DNA of 64,000 nucleotides. Origin: Myxococcota bacterium (GTDB lineage Bacteria; Myxococcota_A; Bradymonadia; UBA7976; UBA1532). Each line of letters begins with the position of its first letter. Position 1 is the first letter of the stretch. The DNA lies in contig CAUJDF010000044.1 of assembly GCA_963169045.1 (NCBI GenBank), forward strand, positions 1-64,000, given 5' to 3'. The notes below the pieces were generated by a model, which searched no databases, was not told the origin of the DNA, and saw nothing but the letters and a program-made list of their open reading frames with translations. Below, piece by piece: positions 30,320-38,577 of the stretch. Position numbers and translations under genes: made by a program.

Positions 30320-30921
30320 GCCCGCGTCGGCTTGCCCCCCTCCTCGCGCTGGTCGGCCTCGCCCTCCTCGGCGCCCTCTACCTCGCAGGCCGGCGCCACC
30401 TGCCCGAAGCGCCGCCGATCGGCCGCGTCCCCGCCTTCACGCTGACGAGTCAGGACGGCCGTCCCTACGGCAGCGCCGATCTCGCGGGCCGGCCCTATGT
30501 CGCGTCGTTCTTCTTCACGACCTGTACGACGGTCTGCCCGCGACTGATGGGGCAGATGGCGAAGGTCCAGCAGCGCCTCGCCGCGGGCGGGCTCGACGCC
30601 CGCCTCGTGAGCATCACCGTCGATCCGGAGACCGACAGCCCCGAGCGCCTGCGCGCCTACGGCGAGGCGCTGGGCGCCGACTTCGGACGATGGACGTTCC
30701 TCACCGGCACGCGCGACGAGGTACAGCAGGTCATCGAGCGCGGTTTCGTCACCGCGATGGGCGAGAAGCAACGGGACCAGGCGGGCGTGGTCGACATCGG
30801 CCACGGCACGCACCTCATGCTCGTCGACCGTCAGGGCGTGCTCGTCGATCGCTTCCCGTCCACCGACGACGGGCTCGACGCCCTACTGGACCGCGTTCGG
30901 AAGCTGTCGGGTGGCGGGTAG
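30316..30921 (+). CDS. SCO1/SenC copper chaperone-like protein
   Basis: 201 residues from ATG at 30316. An N-terminal membrane anchor (LAPLLALVGLALLGALYLAG) leads to a thioredoxin-fold domain with the copper-binding C-x3-C motif (FTTCTTVCPRL, ~72-82) and the distal His (DIGHGTHLML, ~160). Such proteins deliver copper to the CuA site of cytochrome c oxidase or act as thiol-disulfide reductases. No oxidase genes lie within the window. Its last 39 bases overlap the convergent hemH 3' end. hemH is also heme-related, which fits a respiratory context. Confidence 0.9.
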   Translation: MSPRRLAPLLALVGLALLGALYLAGRRHLPEAPPIGRVPAFTLTSQDGRPYGSADLAGRPYVASFFFTTCTTVCPRLMGQMAKVQQRLAAGGLDARLVSITVDPETDSPERLRAYGEALGADFGRWTFLTGTRDEVQQVIERGFVTAMGEKQRDQAGVVDIGHGTHLMLVDRQGVLVDRFPSTDDGLDALLDRVRKLSGGG

Positions 30922-31944
30922 GGGCGCCGCTGCCGCGAGGAGCCGCGCGAGCGCATCGACCCAGACCGGCTCTGCATTGAGGGACGGCACCAGCAGAAGG
31001 TCGTCGCCGCCGGCTGCCTTGAAGTCGGCCCGGGCGCGCAGTCCGATCTCCTCGAGCGTCTCCAGGCAGTCGGCCACGAACGCGGGACACATCACCGCCA
31101 CGCGGCGGACGCCCCGCGTCAGGAGCTCCGGGAGCACGACGTCGGTGTACGGGGCGATCCACGGCGTGCGTCCAAGGCGCGACTGGAACGCGACCGACCA
31201 CCCATCGGCCGACAGGCCGAGGCGCGTCGCCAGCCCGCGCGCGGTCGCATAGCACTGCGCTCGATAACAGTTGCGGTTGGCGTCGACGATCGCGTCACAA
31301 CATCCCTCCGAAGCGAGACAGTGCCGACCCGTCTCGTCGGAACGTCTCACCTGCCGCTCCGGCAGACCGTGGAAGCTGAACAGCACGTGATCCGCGACGA
31401 ACCCCTCGAGGTGCGGGCGCGCGACAGCCGCGAACGCGTCGAGGAACGGCGCTGCGTCGTAGAACGCGGGCAGGGTGACGACCGACGGCACGTTCCATCG
31501 CGCAGCGACCTCGGCGTAGACCCGCTCGAGGGTCGAGCCGGTCGAGCTCGAGGCGTACTGAGGATACAGCGGCGCCACCAGGACGCGATCACAGCCCTGC
31601 GCCCGCAATCGCTGAAGCGCCGAAGACAGCGAAGGCCGACCGTAGCGCATGCCGAGCTCGATCGGCACCCCCGGCAGACGCGCCCGCAGCCGCTCGGTCA
31701 GCCGCTCGCTGTGGACGAGCAGCGGCGAGCCTTCCGGCGTCCAGATCTTCGCGTACGCCTCCGCGGACCGGCGAGGGCGCGTCGGCAGGATGAACAGGTT
31801 CAGCAGGAGCCAGCGACCGACGGGATGGACGTCGATTACGCGGGGATCGCCGAGGAACTCCCGCAGGTAGCGCCGCACTTCGGGAGCACGGGGGGCCTCG
31901 GGCGTGCCGAGGTTGACGAGCAGAACGCCGGTGGCCGCGTCCAT
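30883..31944 (-). CDS. hemH: Ferrochelatase with internal Cys-rich segment
   Basis: 353 residues from ATG at 31944. It inserts Fe2+ into protoporphyrin (or coproporphyrin) at the end of heme synthesis. It shows LLVNLGTPEAP (~8-18), LGMRYGRPS (~97-105), catalytic His192 in FSFHGLPER, and the C-terminal CPAFVADCLETLEE. Cysteines at about 209, 215, 216, 226 and 231 form an internal cluster region. Ferrochelatases from some bacteria, including myxobacteria, bind a [2Fe-2S] cluster at such an internal site, so a cluster is likely here. The abundant c-type cytochromes in this window need heme supply. Confidence 0.96.
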   Translation of the reverse strand: MDAATGVLLVNLGTPEAPRAPEVRRYLREFLGDPRVIDVHPVGRWLLLNLFILPTRPRRSAEAYAKIWTPEGSPLLVHSERLTERLRARLPGVPIELGMRYGRPSLSSALQRLRAQGCDRVLVAPLYPQYASSSTGSTLERVYAEVAARWNVPSVVTLPAFYDAAPFLDAFAAVARPHLEGFVADHVLFSFHGLPERQVRRSDETGRHCLASEGCCDAIVDANRNCYRAQCYATARGLATRLGLSADGWSVAFQSRLGRTPWIAPYTDVVLPELLTRGVRRVAVMCPAFVADCLETLEEIGLRARADFKAAGGDDLLLVPSLNAEPVWVDALARLLAAAAPLPATRQLPNAVQ

Positions 31945-31957
31945 CTTCGAGGTCCAG

Positions 31958-31994
31958 AAACGAAAATCCCGCCGCGGCAGCGCCGGGCGGGATT
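31958..31994 (-). terminator. Rho-independent terminator of tRNA-Cys
   Basis: On the minus strand AATCCCGCC (31994-31986) pairs with GGCGGGATT (31973-31965), with an inner CGGC/GCCG stem in the loop. It is followed by TTTTCGTTT. It lies between tRNA-Cys and hemH, so it should end the tRNA transcript before hemH. Confidence 0.8.
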
Positions 31995-32006
31995 CTCACG
32001 TTGGGG

Positions 32007-32078
<72 letters not shown>

Positions 32079-32096
32079 ACAAGTGCGAGTGCGCGG

Positions 32097-32125
32097 AAAC
32101 TAACGGCGGTCGGCCACGCTGTCAA
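32097..32125 (-). promoter_or_regulatory. Promoter of tRNA-Cys
   Basis: On the minus strand a consensus -35 TTGACA (32125-32120) and -10 TAGTTT (32102-32097) are 17 bases apart. The expected start point falls about ten bases before the tRNA 5' end. Confidence 0.6.
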
Positions 32126-32127
32126 GG

Positions 32128-32499
32128 TCAGAAAAAACGGTCGATGAACTCGGGCAACTTCGTGATGTCCATGGACTTGCAGAAGTAGCCGTTGATGTCC
32201 TTGGCGTGACAGATCTTCTCGAGCTTCTCCGCTTCCATGTCGGAGTAGAGGACGATGATCAGGTCCTCGTGCTCGGGGGCGTTGCGCAGGGAATCGATGA
32301 GGTCGTCGGCGGCGAGGCGCGGCATCGCGATGTCGAGCAGGAGGACGTCGGGCGCCTCGTAGTCGATCTTCGCGATGCACCCGTGAGGTGCGGACATCTT
32401 GATGACGTCGTACCCATGGGCGACCAGCAGTTCCTCGGCGATCATGAGACTGATGATGTTGTCATCCAGTATCATGACCTTGCGCTTCTGGCCGGGCAT
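32128..32499 (-). CDS. Single-domain response regulator (CheY-like)
   Basis: 123 residues from ATG at 32499. It is one receiver domain: acidic pocket LDDN (11-14), phosphoacceptor Asp56 in LLLDIAMP, Ser in VLYSDM, and Lys in YFCKSMD. All key residues are intact, with two unusual cysteines. No output domain is present, so it works by protein contact. No kinase is adjacent; the GAF kinase at 6609-8486 is an orphan but linkage is only a guess. Confidence 0.92.
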   Translation of the reverse strand: MPGQKRKVMILDDNIISLMIAEELLVAHGYDVIKMSAPHGCIAKIDYEAPDVLLLDIAMPRLAADDLIDSLRNAPEHEDLIIVLYSDMEAEKLEKICHAKDINGYFCKSMDITKLPEFIDRFF

Positions 32500-32547
32500 G
32501 CGGGCGATGATCCCCGCCGCCCGATCGCAAGTCAATCTTTGCGGTGG

Positions 32548-32577
32548 TTGCTCCGAACGGGTCGGGAGTGCTACACG
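32548..32577 (+). promoter_or_regulatory. Weak candidate promoter for PHP phosphatase gene
   Basis: TTGCTC at 32548-32553 and TACACG at 32572-32577, 18 bases apart, lie 43 bases before the GTG at 32621. Both are partial matches. Confidence 0.3.
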
Positions 32578-32620
32578 CGGCCACCGCCGAAGGAACGACT
32601 GACCGGCTCTGGAGTCCCGG

Positions 32621-33349
32621 GTGTCCGCTGACGGATTCGTCGATCTCCACCTCCACGTCTTCCCGGCGATCGACGACGGCGCGCGCAGTCTCGAGGCGGC
32701 CGTCGAGATGGTGGAGGGGTTGGCCGACGTCGGCTTCCGGCGCCTCGTCGGTACGCCGCACGCCGACGACACGCGGCACCCGTACGGGCGGGAGCGCATC
32801 GAACCGCTCTGCGAGGCGGTCCGCGACGCGGTGCGGCGCGCGGGGCTCGCGGTCGAGATCGACTACGGCGCGGAGTACGCCTACGGGCCGCGCTTTCTGG
32901 CCGATCTGCGCGCGCGCCGCTTGATCACGCTGGGCGGAAGCCGCTACGTCCTCCTCGAGCTTCCCGAGGACGCGATGCCCACGACGATGAGCGGGACCCT
33001 GTTCGAGGTCGGCACCGCCGGTTACTACCCCGTGCTCGCGCACCCCGAGCGGTGTCGCCCGTTCCACGACGATCCCGATCGGCTCGTGGCGCTCGCCGGC
33101 GGCCGGGCCCTCGTGCAGGTCAGCTTCCGCTCGCTGGCGGGCACGTTCGGCCGCACGATCAAGAAGACAGCCTGGAAGCTCGTCACCGAGGGGCTCGCCG
33201 ACCTGGTCGCCACCGACTGCCACAGCCCGCGCGAGCTCAAGAAGATCGTGCGGCCGGTCGTGGCCGAGCTCGAGAAGCGACTGTCGCCCGACCACCTGCA
33301 GCGCCTGATGACGGGCACGCCGGTCCGCATGCTGCAAACGGCCGCGTGA
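32621..33349 (+). CDS. CpsB/YwqE-type PHP tyrosine phosphatase
   Basis: 242 residues from GTG at 32621. It is a PHP-domain metallo-phosphatase with the metal-ligand motifs DLHLHVFPAIDDGA (~8-21), TPHADD (~46-51), LLELPED (~110-116), LAHPER (~138-143) and ATDCHS (~196-201). CpsB/CapC/YwqE proteins dephosphorylate the BY-kinases that control capsule or exopolysaccharide export; no such kinase lies in the window. It is coupled by GTGA to the membrane protein downstream, which may share an envelope role. Confidence 0.88.
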   Translation: MSADGFVDLHLHVFPAIDDGARSLEAAVEMVEGLADVGFRRLVGTPHADDTRHPYGRERIEPLCEAVRDAVRRAGLAVEIDYGAEYAYGPRFLADLRARRLITLGGSRYVLLELPEDAMPTTMSGTLFEVGTAGYYPVLAHPERCRPFHDDPDRLVALAGGRALVQVSFRSLAGTFGRTIKKTAWKLVTEGLADLVATDCHSPRELKKIVRPVVAELEKRLSPDHLQRLMTGTPVRMLQTAA

Positions 33350-34464
33350 AAGGCCCGCACGGAAAAGCCTTGCGCAAGATCCTGCTCAAGTACGTCCTGT
33401 CGACCGCCCTCGGCGCGGTGCTGGTCTGGGTCGCGTTCCGCGGCGAGGACTGGTCCGACTTCGGCCGGCGGCTCGCCACCGTCGACGTGGGCCTCCTCAC
33501 GATCTACCTGCTGCTGTTCACGCTGGGCCACGTGGTGCGCATGGCGCGCTGGGGCGTGCTGGTGCGGGCGCTCGGTCCGGTACGCTGGGGCGACGTGATG
33601 GCCGCCGGGGCCATCGGCTACATGGCCATCATGGTGCTGCCGCTGCGGCTCGGAGAGTTCGTGCGGCCGGTCCTGATCCGCGGCAAGGGGGGCGTCAGCG
33701 CCTCCGGCGCGATGGCCACCGTGGTGGTCGAGCGCGTGATCGACGGCCTGTTGTTCGTCGCGCTCTTCTTCGTCTTCATGTCGCTGTTGCCACAGACGGG
33801 AAACCCCGCCGTCGAGGCGGTCAAGCTGGCCGGTTACATCGCCGGCGCGATCTTCCTGACGGCGCTGGTGGTGCTCGTGATGGGCTACGCGCGGCGACGC
33901 GCCACCGTGGCGTTCATCGCCCGCGTCGGCGACCGCATCCACGGCGGCCTGACGCGCAAGGCGGTGCGCCTCCTCGGCGCCTTCCTCGACGGCCTCCGCG
34001 TGCTGCCCGACCGCCGGCGCATCTTCTGGTTCATCGTCTTCACCGCCATCTATTGGGCCGTCCAGGGCATCGGCATGACCGTGATGGCGTGGGCGACGCA
34101 CATTCCGGATCTCACGTTCACGGGCGGCTTCGCGCTGCTGGCGGTGCTGGTCGTCGGCATCATGGCGCCCGGCGGACCGGGCATGACCGGGACGTTCGAG
34201 CTCTCGCTCGCTGCGGGCTTCTCGCTGCTGGTGCTCGCGCCAGAAAGCCGCGAAAATCTGGTGCTTTACACCGTCATGCTGCACGCGACGCAGCTGATCA
34301 TCCAGGTGGTCGTCGGGGCCGGGTTCATCATCCTCGGACGCACCGGCTGGCGCGGCGTCGTCCGGGCGACGGAAGGCCCGTCGCCGCTCGACGCCGCCGA
34401 CGACGAGCCGGAGCCGCTCGCGGCGGCCGCGGGCGCCGAAAATCGGCCCCGCGCGGCGGATTGA
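33346..34464 (+). CDS. UPF0104/LPG-synthase-like (AglD/YbhN) integral membrane protein
   Basis: 372 residues from GTG at 33346, overlapping the previous stop. It has seven or eight transmembrane helices with the family's characteristic loops: ARWGVLVRALGPVRWGD, LPLRLGEFVRPVLI (the LGE motif), ERVIDGLLFVALFF and APGGPGMTGTFE. This family includes the membrane domain of lysyl-phosphatidylglycerol synthase and putative lipid or lipid-linked-sugar flippases. There is no catalytic aminoacyl transferase domain here. An envelope lipid role is likely but the substrate is unknown. Confidence 0.85.
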   Translation: MKGPHGKALRKILLKYVLSTALGAVLVWVAFRGEDWSDFGRRLATVDVGLLTIYLLLFTLGHVVRMARWGVLVRALGPVRWGDVMAAGAIGYMAIMVLPLRLGEFVRPVLIRGKGGVSASGAMATVVVERVIDGLLFVALFFVFMSLLPQTGNPAVEAVKLAGYIAGAIFLTALVVLVMGYARRRATVAFIARVGDRIHGGLTRKAVRLLGAFLDGLRVLPDRRRIFWFIVFTAIYWAVQGIGMTVMAWATHIPDLTFTGGFALLAVLVVGIMAPGGPGMTGTFELSLAAGFSLLVLAPESRENLVLYTVMLHATQLIIQVVVGAGFIILGRTGWRGVVRATEGPSPLDAADDEPEPLAAAAGAENRPRAAD

Positions 34465-34490
34465 CTCGCGTCCGCGCCCCGAGATAGGGT
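34461..34490 (+). promoter_or_regulatory. Candidate promoter for VWA lipoprotein gene
   Basis: TTGACT at 34461-34466 overlaps the preceding stop codon. TAGGGT at 34485-34490 is a weak -10 at 18 bases. It lies 36 bases before the ATG. Confidence 0.35.
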
Positions 34491-34525
34491 TCCGGGGCCG
34501 GAGTCACGAAGAAGGATCGCGCGCG

Positions 34526-36448
34526 ATGGGCACAAAGTCGACCAAAGGCACGGCGGGCCGCTACCGGTGGGCCATCGTCGCGCCACTGCTCCTCCTCGGC
34601 TGCAACGACCATCCGCTCGAGCAGCTCGACAAGGTCGTCACCTCAGCGAACCGCCAAGGCTTTTCGCTGCCTCAAAAGACGAAGATCGACTTTCTTTTCA
34701 TGATCGACGACTCCGGCTCCATGTGCGAGGAGCAGGAGAACCTCACCCGCAACTTCTCGTTGTTCTCCGACTTCCTCGCGAAGGACCTCGGCCAGGCGGC
34801 CGACTACCGCATCGCGGTGGTCGACACCGACCTGCGCACGCCGGGCCGCAGCGGCACGTTCCTGAACACGCCGGCGGCGCCGACGCCCTCGCTGAACTGC
34901 GTCGACCCCGTCACGAACATGCCGAAGGCGCCCGACACGGCCGACTGCGCCGATCTGCTCGACGCCCAGGGCAATCTGAAGTTCGGGAAGATCCTGAAGT
35001 CGGACGAGCTCACCGGCAACACGCCGGCGGAGCGTCAGGCCGATCTCGAGCGCAAGTTCCGCTGCATGGCGACGCTCGGCACCAATGGCGACGGCTTCGA
35101 GAAGGGGCTCGAGGCGGTCCGCCTCTCGCTGTCGTGCGACGGTCCCAACAAGGACCTCTTCGGCAAGTGCTGTAATCCCGACGGCACGTACAATCAGCTC
35201 TGCTTCTACGATCCGGGCGCGCCCGACGCGCCGCAGTTCTTGCGGCCCGACGCCGTGCTCGTCGTCGTCCTCATCTCCGACGAGGTCGACTGCTCCGATC
35301 CGGCCTCCAACCCGGCTGCCAGCAAGCGCGCCATCTGCAAGTACGGTCCGGCCGACGGTGACGGCGACGGCGTACCCAACGGCTACGCCGACGGCAAGCT
35401 GTGCCAGGGCGGCAACAAGGCCGAGTGCTTCCGCCGCGAGTGCGGCGGCCTCGCCGCCGAGGATTGCTACGAGCAGCGCTGCGTGATCAGCCGCAGCGAC
35501 AACAGCAACTGCGAGTGGTTCCGCGACAACCTGACGCCCATCGCCGACTACGAAGAGTTCCTGATCAAGCTGAAGCGCAGCCCGGCCGACTCGCTCGTCG
35601 TCGCTTCGATCGTCGGCCTGCGCGACTTCACGCCGCAGGGCTTCGAGATCAGCTACAACCCGCCGGCGGTGCCCTCCGATCCGACGTGCGACCCCGACAA
35701 GCCGGAGTTCGACCCCGAGAAGGACCGCGACCTCTGCTGCCCCGCGGGCAAGTGCGAGGGCGCGATCCAGCCGTCCTGCGAATCGGCCAACGGCGTGGCC
35801 TTCAGCGGTCGTCGCTATCTCGAGCTGGCCGAGCGCTTCGGCTTCAACGGCATCGGGTGCACCGAAGATGACCAGCTGAGCGGCGGCGACTGCGTCCACA
35901 TCTGCACCGACGACTTCTCGCAGTCGCTCCTCCGGATTCGCGACCAGGTGGCGCGCATCGTGTCGACGTACTGCCTCGACAAGCGTCCCGCGTGCTTCGT
36001 GCGCCGCGGCGCCGACGGGCAGCCGCTCGAGGCGCCTCGGGGGTGCGAGACCGATGCCGAGCGCGCGAACGTCGACAACTACTCGATCGCCGTGCAGCGC
36101 GGCTGCCGCGACGACGAGGTCGGCGCCGAGTGCCGCGACCTGCTCGCCCAGCAGTGCGGCGGCGCCGATGCGGCGCGCTGCGAGCAGGGCGCCGGCGGCT
36201 CCGACCTGCGCATCCGCTACGGCAGCGAGGAGTACGAGATCAACCCGTCCGAGCCGGCCTGCCCGAGCGGCTTCCAGCTCTCGCTGCGCAACCCGCCGCC
36301 CGCGGGCTCCGAGGTCTTCCTCGAGTTCCAGGTCGACATCAACGCGGCCAACCGCGCCGCCCCCGACGCGGGCGCGCCCGCCGCGGGCGGCGACGCCGCC
36401 GTGCCGGCCCCCGACGCCGCCGCTCCGGCTCCCGACGCCGGCGGCTGA
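34526..36448 (+). CDS. VWA-domain Cys-rich lipoprotein
   Basis: 640 residues from ATG at 34526 (AAGGA upstream). The lipobox is LLLLGCND. A von Willebrand A fold begins at ~54 with the MIDAS motif DDSGS (61-65). A dozen or more cysteines, a DGDGDGVPNGYADG calcium-type loop (~273-286), and a later long Cys-rich region follow. The C-terminus is a Pro-Asp-Ala-rich tail (APDAGAPAAGG, APAPDAAAPAPDAGG). It is probably surface-exposed and adhesive or structural, a myxobacterial style also seen in the partial gene at the left edge. Function unknown. Confidence 0.85.
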   Translation: MGTKSTKGTAGRYRWAIVAPLLLLGCNDHPLEQLDKVVTSANRQGFSLPQKTKIDFLFMIDDSGSMCEEQENLTRNFSLFSDFLAKDLGQAADYRIAVVDTDLRTPGRSGTFLNTPAAPTPSLNCVDPVTNMPKAPDTADCADLLDAQGNLKFGKILKSDELTGNTPAERQADLERKFRCMATLGTNGDGFEKGLEAVRLSLSCDGPNKDLFGKCCNPDGTYNQLCFYDPGAPDAPQFLRPDAVLVVVLISDEVDCSDPASNPAASKRAICKYGPADGDGDGVPNGYADGKLCQGGNKAECFRRECGGLAAEDCYEQRCVISRSDNSNCEWFRDNLTPIADYEEFLIKLKRSPADSLVVASIVGLRDFTPQGFEISYNPPAVPSDPTCDPDKPEFDPEKDRDLCCPAGKCEGAIQPSCESANGVAFSGRRYLELAERFGFNGIGCTEDDQLSGGDCVHICTDDFSQSLLRIRDQVARIVSTYCLDKRPACFVRRGADGQPLEAPRGCETDAERANVDNYSIAVQRGCRDDEVGAECRDLLAQQCGGADAARCEQGAGGSDLRIRYGSEEYEINPSEPACPSGFQLSLRNPPPAGSEVFLEFQVDINAANRAAPDAGAPAAGGDAAVPAPDAAAPAPDAGG

Positions 36449-36449
36449 T

Positions 36450-36463
36450 CGTCTCGCGAGACG
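36450..36463. repeat. Perfect 14-base palindrome
   Basis: CGTCTCGCGAGACG directly follows the VWA gene stop and precedes the next gene by 58 bases. With no loop it is more like a dimeric protein-binding site than a terminator. In GC-rich DNA this could be chance. Confidence 0.3.
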
Positions 36464-36520
36464 TCACGGCGCGATGGTCGCCTTGACGCGCCTCTTCGCT
36501 TCCCCAATCATCCCCGCGCC

Positions 36521-37396
36521 ATGCAGCCCGACCGCGACGAAACGCTCCTCGAGGAGCTGGCGCGCCTCCGCGAGGAGGTCGTCAACACTCGCAACGTCAC
36601 CATCAAGACCGACAACCACGTCACGAACCTGTCGGCCGAGGTGAAGAGCGTCTCGCGGGCGCTCGGCCAGGGCGAGCGTCGCAACCTCCTGAACTCTTTC
36701 GTCGCCTACATCCTCTTCACCGTGCTGATCGCCGGCGGCCTCTGGCTGACGTTCCAGGCGCGCCTCGACAAGACGCAGGCGGACCGTGCGCTCTTCGACC
36801 AGAAGGAGTCGGAGTACAAGCAGCGCATCGCCGAGCTCAACGCCGAGCTCGGCCGCTGGAAGCAGATCGAGCGTGAGCTCCTCGAGTTCGAGCGCATGGT
36901 GAGGGAGGGGCAGAAGGAGCAGGCGGTGGCCTCGTTCAACGCCCTGCGCCGCGTCCGTTTCGCCGGCCTGCTCGAGGACCTGGTCTCGCGCTTCAAGGCT
37001 GACGTCGCCAAGGAGACCTTCGATCGCGGCAAGCAGCTGTTCGACCAGGGCAACTTCGCCCAGGCCGACGAGGCCTTCTCCAAGGCGCTCGAGTACCACG
37101 GCGAGCCGACCTACCGGGGTGAGCTGCTGTACTTCCAGGGCATGGCCGCGCTGCGTCTCAAGGACTTTCCTCGCGCGGCGGACCTGCTGCGCAAGGCGCT
37201 CGAGACCGATCTCGAGCGCAAGTTGCTGGCCGAGGCCGGGTTCAACCTCGCCTACGCCTACGACCGAATGGGGGAGCGCCGCACGGCGCGCGACCTGTAC
37301 GAGCGGTTCGTGAACCGCCACCCCCGGCACGCGCACAAGCCGCAGGCGGAGCAGCGATTCAAGCAGCTCTCGCGGCGGAGCGCAGAGGCCGACTGA
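36521..37396 (+). CDS. Coiled-coil, membrane-anchored TPR protein
   Basis: 291 residues from ATG at 36521. Residues ~5-55 are hydrophilic and helical, with one transmembrane segment at ~67-85 (FVAYILFTVLIAGGLWL). A coiled coil follows at ~90-140 (KESEYKQRIAELNAELGRWKQIE). From ~165 to 285 come TPR-like repeats (AKETFDRGKQLFDQGNFAQADEAF, RAADLLRKALETD), similar in style to CpoB/YbgF. It is an inner-membrane scaffold with its TPR region probably in the periplasm. The partner is unknown. Confidence 0.75.
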   Translation: MQPDRDETLLEELARLREEVVNTRNVTIKTDNHVTNLSAEVKSVSRALGQGERRNLLNSFVAYILFTVLIAGGLWLTFQARLDKTQADRALFDQKESEYKQRIAELNAELGRWKQIERELLEFERMVREGQKEQAVASFNALRRVRFAGLLEDLVSRFKADVAKETFDRGKQLFDQGNFAQADEAFSKALEYHGEPTYRGELLYFQGMAALRLKDFPRAADLLRKALETDLERKLLAEAGFNLAYAYDRMGERRTARDLYERFVNRHPRHAHKPQAEQRFKQLSRRSAEAD

Positions 37397-37414
37397 AGGC
37401 GCCGCCCGGCGGCC

Positions 37415-37924
37415 TCAGAGCGGCGTCTTCTCCGCCAGGCCCAGCTCACTGTACAACCGCCGTACGTTGATGAGCTCGCGACGGCCGACGTCGCTGAAGC
37501 CGAGCAGCGCGGTGGTGTAGGCGAGGTGGAGGCGCTCGAGGCTGTCGGCGAGCTCCGCCACGGGCCGCATCGCGACGCTGTCCCGCAGGCGGCACGCGCC
37601 GCGTGTGCGCTCGAGGCCAAGGCGCCAGCTCCCCGACCAGTCGGCCCAGTCGGCCGCGAAGTCAGGCGAGGGGCCGCCGTCGCCGACGAAGGTCCGGCCG
37701 GCGCGGTCGACGAGCTCGCGGTAGAGCACACGGAGGCGATCGGCACAGCGACGACCGTCGGGGTCGTCCGGGCGCACCATCGCAGGCACCAGGTCCGCGT
37801 CATCGACCGCGGGGCGGCGATAGGCACCGAACGTCGCCGACAGCGCGACCGTCGCGCCGAGGCCGATGGTGCCGATCCAGTACAGGGCGCGAAAGATCTC
37901 GCGCAGCAGGCGGGGGAGCGTCAC
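37415..37924 (-). CDS. Small membrane-anchored protein of unknown function
   Basis: 169 residues from GTG at 37924. A single N-terminal hydrophobic segment (ALYWIGTIGLGATVALSATFG, residues ~13-33) could be an uncleaved anchor. The remainder is helical and charged with two cysteines; no family is recognised. It is convergent with the TPR gene (18-base gap) and follows sspB by 34 bases. Codon-position GC pattern and length support a real gene. Confidence 0.6.
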   Translation of the reverse strand: MTLPRLLREIFRALYWIGTIGLGATVALSATFGAYRRPAVDDADLVPAMVRPDDPDGRRCADRLRVLYRELVDRAGRTFVGDGGPSPDFAADWADWSGSWRLGLERTRGACRLRDSVAMRPVAELADSLERLHLAYTTALLGFSDVGRRELINVRRLYSELGLAEKTPL

Positions 37925-37958
37925 GACGGCGCAGTGTATGCCGAGCGCTCGACGACGC

Positions 37959-38420
37959 TCAATCGTTCTTGATCAGGCGGAGCTTCGGGGGACCCTTCGG
38001 CGGGGCTGGCGGCTGCTCGGGCTCGGCCGCCGGCGCGTCCGGCACGTCCTCCGGGACGGCCTCCCCGACGTCGCTGAGCAGCGCCGGATACTCGGGCGGA
38101 ACGGAGGCCGGGAACACATACGCACGCTCCGTCGCCTGGCTGGTCATCAGGAAGACGGCCGACCAGGGCAGTCGACAGGTGTAGCGACGGCCTTGGAAGG
38201 AGAGGCTCGCCAGCACCGCCGCCGGGCCGACGTCGAAGACATCGAGGCCGTAGCGCCGGCTCAGGTTCAGCGCCACCGACGGAACCCCGCGGAGGTGAGG
38301 GGGGAGATCGACGCCCTCACGGCGCGTGTCGAGCTGCACCGTCACGACGCCTTCGTCGAGCAGCTTCTCGAGCATGCGTCGCTTCTCGCGATCCGCTGCG
38401 GTGGGCATGGCGTCGCTCAT
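37959..38420 (-). CDS. sspB: ClpXP adaptor SspB-like protein
   Basis: 153 residues from ATG at 38420; an upstream ATG at 38438 is possible. The core (residues ~10-110) fits the SspB fold: LLDEGVVTVQLDTR, VALNLSRRYGLDVFDV and SFQGRRYTCRLPWSAV. A flexible acidic/proline tail (PAAEPEQPPAPPKGPPKLRL) ends in a basic-hydrophobic motif, as SspB uses to dock on ClpX. SspB tethers ssrA-tagged proteins to ClpXP. The family call is good, though N-terminal similarity is modest. Confidence 0.8.
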   Translation of the reverse strand: MSDAMPTAADREKRRMLEKLLDEGVVTVQLDTRREGVDLPPHLRGVPSVALNLSRRYGLDVFDVGPAAVLASLSFQGRRYTCRLPWSAVFLMTSQATERAYVFPASVPPEYPALLSDVGEAVPEDVPDAPAAEPEQPPAPPKGPPKLRLIKND

Positions 38421-38577
38421 GGTGTGCGAGCGCTGCATACCACGCCGTCCATCGGCGCGCCAGGGCGGGACCGACCCACGCGGGCGAAGGCGGCAGGAGT
38501 TGGCCCCCGCCCGCCTTTCGTGGTACTCGCGTCCTGTTCTCTATACGAACACACCCGTGTGGCGAGGGATTCGCTGG
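38421..38577. other. Divergent intergenic region
   Basis: 157 bases between sspB (-) and the TPR membrane gene (+). TATACG at 38542-38547 is a likely -10 for the plus-strand gene, with no good -35. A GCGGGCG/CGCCCGC hairpin (38480-38486, 38508-38514) followed by CTTTCG could act as a leader structure. Confidence 0.35.
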
